Assembly (NCBI GenBank): GCA_040752295.1
Contig: JBFMFE010000029.1
Location: 1 to 31,308, forward strand
Length of the DNA: 31,308 bases
Direction: 5' to 3'
From: JBFMFE01 sp040752295
GTDB lineage: Bacteria; UBP15; UBA6099; JBFMBQ01
Of this stretch, positions 1 to 6,716 are shown piece by piece. Position 1 is the first letter of the stretch. The number at the start of each line of letters is the position of its first letter. The position numbers and the translations under genes were made by a program. Below the pieces are notes generated by a model. That model was not told the origin of the DNA. It ran no database searches and saw only the letters and a list, made by a program, of their open reading frames with translations.

Positions 1-338
1 AGTGCGAAAAAAATATTTTTCCGCCGTTCGTTTGCGGATGGAATGCTATCGCCTGATTACAGAGGGGAACTCGCCCGGCATGGGTTTGTCAGGGCAAGGT
101 GCGAAAAAAATTCATTCCGCAGGGCTGCCGCCCGGGAATCAGCTATCGGGCGAACATTTCCCCGCTTTTGTGCCGCAGACCCGCCGCCCGGGACGCCCGT
201 CGCCTGGGAAACGCCGCGTCCCCGCGGCGGGTTTTTCGGTCCGGGTCCCGTTCGATGAACGCGACGGAACGGGCGAGCGCCGTTCAGGGCGGAGGGTTTT
301 GGGTTGCGTGCCGGGGGTTCCGGCGCTCAAAGCCGGTT
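1..338. other. Left-edge region without a supported gene
   Basis: No reading frame here looks like a known protein and none has convincing coding character. It holds a 13-base direct repeat, gtgcgaaaaaaat at 2-14 and again at 99-111, and a plus-strand hairpin-T terminator at 212-236. The terminator suggests that a plus-strand transcript enters from outside the window and ends here. Confidence 0.5.
212..236 (+). terminator. Rho-independent terminator, plus strand
   Basis: A perfect 7-bp GC stem, CGCCGCG (212-218) and CGCGGCG (223-229), encloses a 4-base loop and is followed by GG and five T. It points rightwards, so it would end a transcript that begins left of the window. It also faces the convergent HD-GYP gene. 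Confidence 0.6.
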
Positions 339-1982
339 CTATTGCTGCGCCGGTTTGATCTTGCCCGCGTCGTAGGCTTTGATAAAGGCGGAGACGATGA
401 GCGGGTCGAACTGTGAGCCGGAAGCCGCCGAGATTTTGCCTTTAGCGGAGTCGAAAGGCATCGCGGGGCGGAACGGTCTTTCGGAGGACATAGCGTCGAA
501 TGCATTGGCGACGCTCAGTATGCGGGCGATCAAGGGGATTTGTTCGCCCTGAAGTCCCTTCGGGTAGCCCTTGCCGTTGTACTGTTCCATGTGGTACAGG
601 ATGGCGGGCACGGCGTAGTCGAGCATTTTCACGTCCTTGAGGATTCCGGCGCCGATGACGGGTTGTTTTTTCACGACTTCCATTTCCTCGGGCGTGAGCT
701 TACCGGGTTTGAGGAGGATGCCCTCGGGAATCTGCATTCGTCCGAGGTCGTGGAGGAAGGCGCAGACCTGAATTTTTTCGCGCATGTCCGGCGGCAGTCC
801 GAGTGTGTTGCCGATGGCTGTGGCGTATTTCGCGACGCGGACCGAATGTCCGGCGAAGTACTTATACCTTGAGTCAATCATCTTCACCATCGCGGTCACT
901 ATGTTCATGAACAGCTCTTTGTTGGATTCGAGGAGCTTGGCGTTTTCCACCGCGACCGCCGCCTGACCGCCGAGGGCGATCATGTACTCGATGTCCTCTT
1001 CCTCGAAAGACTCCTTGTCCAGCGAGTTGATGATCTGAACGACGCCTTTGGTCTTCTTTTTGAATTCGAGCGGGACGCAGAGTATGGACCTGGTTCTGAA
1101 GCCGGTTTTTTTATCGAACTCGGGGTTGAAGCGCTTGTCCTGATAGGCGTCCGGCACGAGTTCCGGCTTGCCTTTCTGGGCGACCCACCCGGCGATGCCC
1201 TTGCCGAGTGGGAGGCGGAAGGTTTTAATCTTTTCGCCCGCGTCGCCGAGAGCCGACTCGATGAAAAGCTCCTTGTTTTTTTCGTCGAGGAGGAACAGGG
1301 ACGACGCCTCGGCGCGCATCACCTTTTTAGCCGCCTCCATGATCTTGTTGATGGTGGTGTGGATGTCGTTGATCGAGGCGATTTCCTTTGAGACCTCGAT
1401 GAGCGTGTTGAAGCGTTTGATCTTCGCCTCCGTCGTTTTGAACGCGGCGGCGTGTCCGAGGATTCCCGCCGCCTGTTCGGCGAGTATGGAGACGAGTTCC
1501 CTGTCGTCGTCATCGAACGCCATGCCGTCTTTTTTGTTCACGACCTCGAGCGCGCCGACGATGGCGCCTTCGGCGTTGAGGGGGAACGCCATGAGGTTCT
1601 GCACGGGGACGCCGAGGAGGCTCTGTATTTCCTGTGTGAAGCCCGGGTCGGACGCGGGCGAATTGACCACCCGTTCCTTGCCCGAACAGTAAACCTCGCC
1701 CACGACGCCTTTGCCCACGGGCCATTCCCTGCCGAGGACATCCTTGCGTTTTATGCTGCCGGAGGCTTCTCGGATCACGAGGTTGTCCCCTTCGACGTTC
1801 TCTTTTGTCAGTATGAAACTCGCCTCCGCGGTCGCCACCATTCCCGCAAGCTCGAGGATGTAGCGGAGTATGTTGTCGAGGCGCGTCGTTGTGTTCATGA
1901 CGCTGATAAGCTGTTTGAGGAGGTCGTTTTTCCGCTGAAGCATGTAATTTTCGTTTGCCAGGGATTTCTGTTCTGCGCTCAT
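339..1982 (-). CDS. GAF-GAF-HD-GYP domain protein with degenerate HD-GYP metal site
   Basis: This 547-residue soluble protein has two GAF sensory domains (about 25-175 and 190-345) and a C-terminal HD-GYP domain (about 365-535). HD-GYP domains normally hydrolyse cyclic di-GMP. The fold signatures are clear: H379, H411-D412, the loop KPGKLTPEE and GKGYP. Several residues that normally bind the metals are changed, however. The usual KxHPxxG histidine is Q440, the second His of HHE is M465, the Asp of VADxxDA is N493, and the usual Lys after HDIG is R415. The domain may therefore be inactive, hold fewer metals, or act as a cyclic-di-GMP receptor. There is no transmembrane segment and no response-regulator domain, so input is presumably a cytoplasmic small molecule bound by the GAF domains. 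The ATG has a GGGAG Shine-Dalgarno sequence about 10 bases upstream. It is monocistronic in this view. Confidence 0.9.
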   Translation of the reverse strand: MSAEQKSLANENYMLQRKNDLLKQLISVMNTTTRLDNILRYILELAGMVATAEASFILTKENVEGDNLVIREASGSIKRKDVLGREWPVGKGVVGEVYCSGKERVVNSPASDPGFTQEIQSLLGVPVQNLMAFPLNAEGAIVGALEVVNKKDGMAFDDDDRELVSILAEQAAGILGHAAAFKTTEAKIKRFNTLIEVSKEIASINDIHTTINKIMEAAKKVMRAEASSLFLLDEKNKELFIESALGDAGEKIKTFRLPLGKGIAGWVAQKGKPELVPDAYQDKRFNPEFDKKTGFRTRSILCVPLEFKKKTKGVVQIINSLDKESFEEEDIEYMIALGGQAAVAVENAKLLESNKELFMNIVTAMVKMIDSRYKYFAGHSVRVAKYATAIGNTLGLPPDMREKIQVCAFLHDLGRMQIPEGILLKPGKLTPEEMEVVKKQPVIGAGILKDVKMLDYAVPAILYHMEQYNGKGYPKGLQGEQIPLIARILSVANAFDAMSSERPFRPAMPFDSAKGKISAASGSQFDPLIVSAFIKAYDAGKIKPAQQ

Positions 1983-2018
1983 TTTTCCGCTACTCCCTTC
2001 AGGAGTAATTACTGCTTA

Positions 2019-2027
2019 ATCATATCA
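2019..2027 (-). promoter_or_regulatory. Possible extended -10 promoter of the GAF/HD-GYP gene
   Basis: Read on the minus strand, TGA-TATGAT forms an extended -10 element about 37 bases upstream of the HD-GYP start codon, in a locally AT-rich stretch. No good -35 box is visible, as is common for extended -10 promoters. Confidence 0.35.
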
Positions 2028-2230
2028 TATTAAAGTTCCATCAGGCAGCTGAGGACTGAGTTGTTCTATTCGGACGCCCTTTCAGTACTCATAATTGTAA
2101 ACCCGGCCAGGGGCGCAGGCAACGTTTCTTTTGTGCGGCGTACCGGGGGCGCGGGAAGGGCAGGGCGGGGGGGCGGCGCGCCCGGGTCTGGTCGGCGCCG
2201 TCTCGGCGTCCGCGCGGGAAAGGCGGCGGT

Positions 2231-2258
2231 AAAAAAAGCCCCGGCGCGCTCCGGGGCT
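2231..2258 (-). terminator. Rho-independent terminator of the Spy/CpxP-like gene
   Basis: On the minus strand, AGCCCCGG and CCGGGGCT form a perfect 8-bp stem with a 6-base loop, followed by a run of T (A at 2231-2237 on the plus strand). It lies about 50 bases past the stop of the 2307-2894 gene. The rest of the 1983-2306 gap shows only GC-rich sequence with a G tract near 2165. Confidence 0.85.
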
Positions 2259-2306
2259 GCGTTCTGGATTTTCCCGAGTTTGAACGGGCGGTACGTTGAC
2301 GCCGGT

Positions 2307-2894
2307 TTATTCCTCGAAGAACTCTTCGATTGGGGGTTCCTCTTCGAGTTGAGGCGGGAAGTCTTCCGGACCGCCCCCCTCCCTGAATTCTCTGAGCCGT
2401 TCTCTCATTCCGCCCATGCCGGGGCGCCGTTCGCGGCGTTCCTTCATCCTCTCGCGCGCGAGGTCCTTGAGGCGCTCGATCTGCTCGGGGGTCAGAATCT
2501 TTTTCGCCTCCAGGAGGGCGTGGACCTTCTCCTTCTGGATTCCGGTGCGAAGCGCGCCGATCTGTTCGATCTTGCCGTCTATCTTCTTGACGTTCGGGTT
2601 GTCGTCCTCGAGGAGTTCCTGGAGGTCAATCGTCGCGAGCTGGAGTTCCGCGCGGTTCCGGATTTCCTTTTTGCGGATTTCGAGTGACATCGCGCGGAGT
2701 TTTTCAAGCTGGTCCTCTGTGATGCCGACCTGCTCCAGGATTTCGGGTCTTTCGAGGAGCTGCAAGGGGAGGTCGCCGCCCGCCCCCTTGCCGCCGCCCA
2801 TGAGTCCGCCCCCTTTCTGCCGCGCCGACACCGGGATTGCGAGCGCCGCGATGAGCGCCAGCGAGAGGAGGGGCGCAAGAGCCGCTCTTTTCAT
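2307..2894 (-). CDS. Spy/CpxP-like periplasmic protein
   Basis: This is a 195-residue secreted helical protein. It has a short basic N-terminus, a hydrophobic signal segment and a likely signal peptidase site near VSA/RQ (about residue 24). A Gly-rich linker follows, then a helical region with two LTxxQ-type motifs, ITEDQ (58-62) and LTPEQ (134-138). These motifs mark the Spy/CpxP/ZraP superfamily of periplasmic chaperones and envelope-stress or metal sensors. The tail is strongly acidic and proline-rich, ending in a run of Glu and Phe, which is not typical of Spy or CpxP. No two-component system lies next to it. I chose the ATG at 2892-2894 because a near-perfect GGAGGTGA sits six bases upstream. 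The GTG nine bases earlier (2903) is part of that ribosome binding site. The protein could equally be an uncharacterised LTXXQ-motif protein with no metal role. Confidence 0.75.
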   Translation of the reverse strand: MKRAALAPLLSLALIAALAIPVSARQKGGGLMGGGKGAGGDLPLQLLERPEILEQVGITEDQLEKLRAMSLEIRKKEIRNRAELQLATIDLQELLEDDNPNVKKIDGKIEQIGALRTGIQKEKVHALLEAKKILTPEQIERLKDLARERMKERRERRPGMGGMRERLREFREGGGPEDFPPQLEEEPPIEEFFEE

Positions 2895-3045
2895 CAGGTT
2901 CACCTCCGTTCAGGTTTTCGATCACTTTAGACCCGTCCAAGCCGGAAGGGTTAAAGGGCGGCTGAAAAAATTTGCCATGCGCCGCCGTTCGGTGTTTTCG
3001 CGCGGCGGACTGCCGGACGCGCCGCAATGATCTAAAATATCATCG

Positions 3046-3543
3046 GTGTTTAACATAGTTTTCGTCGAGCCGGAGATACCACAGAACGCCGGGAGCACCG
3101 CCCGTCTGTGCGCCGCCGCGGGAGCTGCTCTTCACCTTGTGGGGCGGCTCGGGTTTCGCACCGACAGCGCGTCCGTGAGGCGGGCGGGGCTGGATTACTG
3201 GGAGCACGCACGCGTGGAACGCCACGAGTCTGTGGAAGCGCTTCGGGAACTGGCGGGCGCGGATGCCCGGTTCTTTTACTTCTCTTCTTCCGCCCGGCGG
3301 CTCTACACGGATATCCGGTACGCGCCGGGCGACTACCTGGTTTTCGGCAGGGAATCCACGGGGCTTCCAAGGGACCTGCTGGAACGGAACGCCGGAAGCT
3401 GTTTCCGCATCCCCATACTGCCGTCGGTCAGGAGCCTTAACCTCGCCACTGCGGCGGGAATCGTCCTGTACGAGGCATTAAGACAACAGGGTTTCGAGTC
3501 TCTGGCTGGTTCCGCTACGGAGACGGCGGCGGAAACGCGGTGA
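3046..3543 (+). CDS. trmL: tRNA (cytidine(34)-2'-O)-methyltransferase, SPOUT family
   Basis: The 165-residue protein matches TrmL/CspR in length and motifs. TrmL 2'-O-methylates the wobble nucleotide of tRNA-Leu using S-adenosylmethionine. The N-terminal PEIPQNAGSTARLC motif, the central LVFGRESTGLP motif (the SAM-binding trefoil knot) and the C-terminal VRSLNLATAAGIVLYE motif are all present in order. The start is GTG at 3046. No Shine-Dalgarno sequence is visible, but TAAAAT lies about 8 bases before the start, so the message may be leaderless or nearly so. The gene is divergent from the Spy-like gene and precedes the flagellar operon. It has no evident functional link to either neighbour. 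Confidence 0.9.
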   Translation: MFNIVFVEPEIPQNAGSTARLCAAAGAALHLVGRLGFRTDSASVRRAGLDYWEHARVERHESVEALRELAGADARFFYFSSSARRLYTDIRYAPGDYLVFGRESTGLPRDLLERNAGSCFRIPILPSVRSLNLATAAGIVLYEALRQQGFESLAGSATETAAETR

Positions 3544-3572
3544 TGCCCCGGCGGCGGGGGTTTCAAGCGCCG

Positions 3573-3623
3573 AAAAAATTTTTTAAAAAAGCTATTTATT
3601 TCGTACACTGGATGTGGTATAAA
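3573..3623 (+). promoter_or_regulatory. Possible promoter of the flagellar hook operon
   Basis: A stretch of A6-T6-A6 (3573-3590) looks like an UP element. It is followed by a weak -35 TTTATT (3595-3600), a 17-base spacer and -10 TATAAA (3618-3623). I see no sigma28 or sigma54 consensus in this gap. The fliK start is about 70 bases further on. Confidence 0.35.
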
Positions 3624-3695
3624 GGCGCCGAACGTCTCGAAAGGAGGTGGTGCGGCTCTTTTTTAACAACTTAATAGAAAGGGGGTGAAGCGAAG

Positions 3696-5660
3696 GTGAA
3701 TACGGCGGAATTGGTGTTAGGGTTGGTTGGAAGCAGGGGACAGGGCGGTGGAAAGCCCGAGGGTGTGATGGACCTTGGAGCGGAGAGGGAACCGGAAGCT
3801 TTCGCCAGGGTGTTCGCGAGGGCGGTGGAACGTGCGCGGGGCGATGAACGACCTAATCGCGCCGGCGCCGCGCCCGCGAAGCGGACGACTCCCTCGAAAG
3901 CGCCGGGAACGGATGGCGGCGACGAGGCGGATGCTGCGCCGATGCCCGTCGGGTTGACGGAGACGAATGCCGACGAGGCGGGAGCGGAGGTCCGCAGTGT
4001 GGTCAAAGCCATCGTGAGGGAACTGGCGGCGGAGCTGAAGGTGAGGCTGAGCGGCGAGGGGAAAGGTGAGATACCGGAAGAACAGCTCATCGCGATTCTG
4101 ATGGAACTTCTGGCGATACTGTTGACCGGGACCGGGAAGGGGGACGAGGCGAGGGTTCTGGAGTTCTTCGAGAATTTTGAATGGACTCCGGGAGAGGAAA
4201 GCCCTGAAGTCCGTCTCGCCGTCACCGTCGAAGAATCGAGCCGACTGGCGGAGATTCTCGGGCGGATGGCGGAGGCGGGCGAGGGAGAGGGAGAGGGAGA
4301 GGGAGAGAAGTTGACGCTCCTGTTGAACCTCTCCGAGAACGAAGCCCTTGCCGTACCGCTCGAAGCGGGCGACATAACCCTCGAACCGGACGGTTCTTCC
4401 GGCGGCGAAGCGGAGGCGGCGGTTATACGGCTCAGGATTGATGCCCAGAGCATCATCGAAGCCCGGATCGTCGCAATCGCAGCCAGCGAAAGCTCACCGG
4501 AAGCCCAGTTGCTCGTAACGCTCCCCGAAGGCTCGATCGAGAACGCGACCAAAGGGCTGGATGAAGAGACGGTCCTTGCGGTCAGGCTTCTCGCGCCTTT
4601 ATCCGAGGAATCCACAAAGCCGAGGGCAGGGACGGTGCGGGCGCCGTTTGAGGCGCGGGCGAAGGACGAAGCCGCTGCCGGCGACGTGCGGAGCCTGAGT
4701 CCGGCGTTGAGGGATTTTCTGCGGGCGCTTTTGCAGAAGGCGCGGGGGGATGAGACCCCTCAAGCCCGAGCGGACGTGCGGACCGCGGACGGGATGTACC
4801 TCAACTCGGACGATTATCTACGGGCTCTCGAGATTTCGGCTTTCCTCCAGGGTGTTGCCGGAAAGAGTAAGGACAAGACCTTGTCGGAGCGGCTGGCGCT
4901 TCTGCTTGGAGCGGCGGACGAGGAGAGACTTCCGCTCAGCGAACTTCTCTTTGGACCCGAGCGCGCGAGCGACAGGTTGGTCAGCTCGCTGCTCGAGGAC
5001 GTGAAGGCGCAGGAGAAGGAGCGCTGGGAGGGGAGGTTTTTCGACGCGCGAGGGGACAGGTTCGGCACTGCCGAGCGTTCCGCGCGCAGCCTCGCGAGCG
5101 TTTCCGAGCAGGTCCCGTTCCTCCCGCGGACGCCGGCGGAGAGTTTCGCCCTGTCGAATGCGGTGGACCGGGCGGCGCAGGCCGCCGCGAGACCTTCCCC
5201 GTCGCTGCAGCAGGACGTGGTGAACCAGGTGGTTCAGCGCGTTTCCTATGCGTTTTTCAACGGCGGCGAGGGCGAGATTCGCGTCTTCCTGCGGCCTGAG
5301 AGCCTGGGCGATATCCACCTGAAGGTGCGGGTGGAGCACGAGGTGATGGTGGCGAAGTTCGTGGCGCAGAGCCAGGAAGTGAAAGCCATCATCGAGAACA
5401 ACCTCAGCCAGCTCCGCGACGCGCTTGAACAGCAGGGCATCAAGGTGGCGAAGATGGTTGTGACCCTGAACAACGGCGCTTCCCAGGAACAGCCTGCAAG
5501 CCACTGGAATCAGCCCTACGGGAACGCATCGGCGAACCCGCTGTCTGAAGACGTTCCGGCGGAGTACCAGGGCAGTCCGTACGGCGTTGAAATGGAGACA
5601 TTCTACGGTCGGACGGAGCTTTACGCCGCGGTCACCGGAACGGTGAATTACCTCGCGTAA
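3696..5660 (+). CDS. fliK: Flagellar hook-length control protein FliK
   Basis: The 654-residue protein is the molecular ruler and substrate-specificity switch of the flagellar export apparatus. It measures the growing hook and switches export to filament proteins through FlhB. Its C-terminal domain (about 505-600) is the conserved part: helical VVNQVVQRV, then LRPESLGDIHLKVRVE, then an amphipathic helix with NNLSQLRDALEQQGIKV. The long N-terminal region is low-complexity, acidic and Glu/Ala-rich, as expected of the extended ruler segment. It contains an EG dipeptide run encoded by an AGGGAG hexamer repeat. The start is GTG with GGGGGTGA upstream; an in-frame stop at 3675 rules out an earlier start. 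The gene is first in the hook operon, 24 bases before flgD. A second, apparently unused Shine-Dalgarno sequence lies at 3641-3649. Confidence 0.92.
   Translation: MNTAELVLGLVGSRGQGGGKPEGVMDLGAEREPEAFARVFARAVERARGDERPNRAGAAPAKRTTPSKAPGTDGGDEADAAPMPVGLTETNADEAGAEVRSVVKAIVRELAAELKVRLSGEGKGEIPEEQLIAILMELLAILLTGTGKGDEARVLEFFENFEWTPGEESPEVRLAVTVEESSRLAEILGRMAEAGEGEGEGEGEKLTLLLNLSENEALAVPLEAGDITLEPDGSSGGEAEAAVIRLRIDAQSIIEARIVAIAASESSPEAQLLVTLPEGSIENATKGLDEETVLAVRLLAPLSEESTKPRAGTVRAPFEARAKDEAAAGDVRSLSPALRDFLRALLQKARGDETPQARADVRTADGMYLNSDDYLRALEISAFLQGVAGKSKDKTLSERLALLLGAADEERLPLSELLFGPERASDRLVSSLLEDVKAQEKERWEGRFFDARGDRFGTAERSARSLASVSEQVPFLPRTPAESFALSNAVDRAAQAAARPSPSLQQDVVNQVVQRVSYAFFNGGEGEIRVFLRPESLGDIHLKVRVEHEVMVAKFVAQSQEVKAIIENNLSQLRDALEQQGIKVAKMVVTLNNGASQEQPASHWNQPYGNASANPLSEDVPAEYQGSPYGVEMETFYGRTELYAAVTGTVNYLA
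4282..4308 (+). repeat. AGGGAG hexamer repeat within fliK
   Basis: Four uninterrupted copies of AGGGAG (4282-4305) and a partial fifth encode alternating Glu-Gly in the ruler region of FliK. The unit is a multiple of three, so slippage would change the protein by two residues at a time without a frameshift. Confidence 0.8.
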
Positions 5661-5684
5661 CCGCATGGACAAAGGAGGCATACC

Positions 5685-6095
5685 ATGCTGGTCGATCTAA
5701 TCAACGAGTTCTCCGTCGACAAGCTCAAGCAGGAAGCCGCAGGTTCCAAGGAGCTTGGCAAAGACGATTTCCTGCGCCTCCTCGTGACCCAGTTGAAGCA
5801 CCAGGACCCGCTGGAGCCGCTGAAGAACGAGGAATTCATCGCCCAGCTCGCGCAGTTCAACTCGCTGGAGCAGATGATCAACCTCAACGAGAGCTTCATG
5901 ACGCTCCTGTCCCTTCAGCAGATGACCCAGGCGAGTTCGCTGATCGGCAAGAACGTCACGTACTACGACGTCAACGGCGATGAGCACACGGGACTGGTGA
6001 GCGAGGTACTGGTTGCGGGAGACGCGCCGATGCTGAACGTTGACGGGGTACTGATCCAGATCAGCGACGTGGCCGCGATATCGGCCGCGTACTGA
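5685..6095 (+). CDS. flgD: Flagellar hook assembly scaffold protein FlgD (short form)
   Basis: FlgD caps the growing hook and promotes assembly of FlgE subunits. The signature FLRLLVTQLKHQDPLEPLKNEEFIAQLAQF (about 28-58) is characteristic, as is the following MTQASSLIGKNV segment. At 136 residues it is much shorter than enterobacterial FlgD (about 230). It keeps the N-terminal export/cap region and one small beta domain (about 80-136), and appears to lack the additional Ig-like insertion. An AAAGGAGG Shine-Dalgarno sequence precedes the ATG by seven bases. It lies between fliK and the flagellar-operon protein gene, the usual order in Firmicutes- and Thermotogae-type hook operons. Confidence 0.93.
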   Translation: MLVDLINEFSVDKLKQEAAGSKELGKDDFLRLLVTQLKHQDPLEPLKNEEFIAQLAQFNSLEQMINLNESFMTLLSLQQMTQASSLIGKNVTYYDVNGDEHTGLVSEVLVAGDAPMLNVDGVLIQISDVAAISAAY

Positions 6096-6132
6096 ACACT
6101 GGCGCAAAACCTGAAACAAGGAGGTGATTCAC

Positions 6133-6528
6133 GTGGTCGCCAAGAGTTACGGGCCCGGGTTCAATCAGGTTCCGAAGGTCACGCAGCCCGAGGTGCGGAA
6201 GCCGCTGCCGTCTAAGCCCGCGCCGGGACAGAAGACCGAGTTCCAGCGCATACTCGAAGAGCGCAGCGCGGCGGGCGGCATCGAGTTTTCCGCCCACGCC
6301 GTGAGACGGCTCGAGCAGCGTTCGATCGCAATGTCGCCTGATGACGTGACAAGGCTCGCCGGCGCCGTGGACAAAGCGGCGTCGAAAGGCGCGCGTGAGT
6401 CCCTCGTTCTCCTGAACGATAACGCCATGATAGTCAGCGTCGCGAACCGGAAGGTCATAACGGTGATGGCGCTGGAGGCGATGAAGGAGAACGTGATCAC
6501 GAACATTGACAGCGCCGTGATTGCATAG
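6133..6528 (+). CDS. Flagellar operon protein (TIGR02530-like)
   Basis: This 131-residue protein resembles the small family known only as flagellar operon protein, always found between flgD and flgE. The family features are visible: FSAHAVRRLEQR (about 55-66), then a helix, the SLVLLNDNAMIVSVANRKVITVM beta region and the terminal NVITNIDSAVI. Its biochemical role is not established; its constant position suggests a part in hook assembly or FlgE export. I chose GTG at 6133 because AAGGAGGTGA ends about 7 bases before it. The upstream GTG at 6124 overlaps that ribosome binding site. It has no signal peptide, consistent with a cytoplasmic or flagellar type III-exported protein. Confidence 0.85.
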   Translation: MVAKSYGPGFNQVPKVTQPEVRKPLPSKPAPGQKTEFQRILEERSAAGGIEFSAHAVRRLEQRSIAMSPDDVTRLAGAVDKAASKGARESLVLLNDNAMIVSVANRKVITVMALEAMKENVITNIDSAVIA

Positions 6529-6556
6529 GGCTGGCCCTCACTGAGGAAGCCCTCCT

Positions 6557-6581
6557 TGCCGCCAAACCGATCGAGGCGGCA
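6557..6581 (+). promoter_or_regulatory. Hairpin in the unusually long leader of flgE
   Basis: TGCCGCC (6557-6563) and GGCGGCA (6575-6581) form a perfect 7-bp stem with an 11-base loop. There is no following T run, so it is not an intrinsic terminator. It lies in the 188-base gap before flgE, the only long gap inside the operon, and may act on mRNA stability or translation. Confidence 0.35.
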
Positions 6582-6716
6582 GACGGATCACGCGGGAAGG
6601 CGACAGGCGCGAAGCGCACGCGGCTCGGGCGCGCGGCGCGGGCTTGCGCGTCCGGGGCGTTGCCGTGGCTGGCAGCCAGCCGCTCCTCCCGTGGATGTTC
6701 GAAAAGGAGGCTACAG

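Noticed and set aside
1452..2033. Long reading frames opposite or inside the HD-GYP, groEL, asnB and thiolase-like genes
   Set aside because: These are shadows of high-GC coding sequence: no family resemblance, no ribosome binding site, and complete overlap with well-identified genes.
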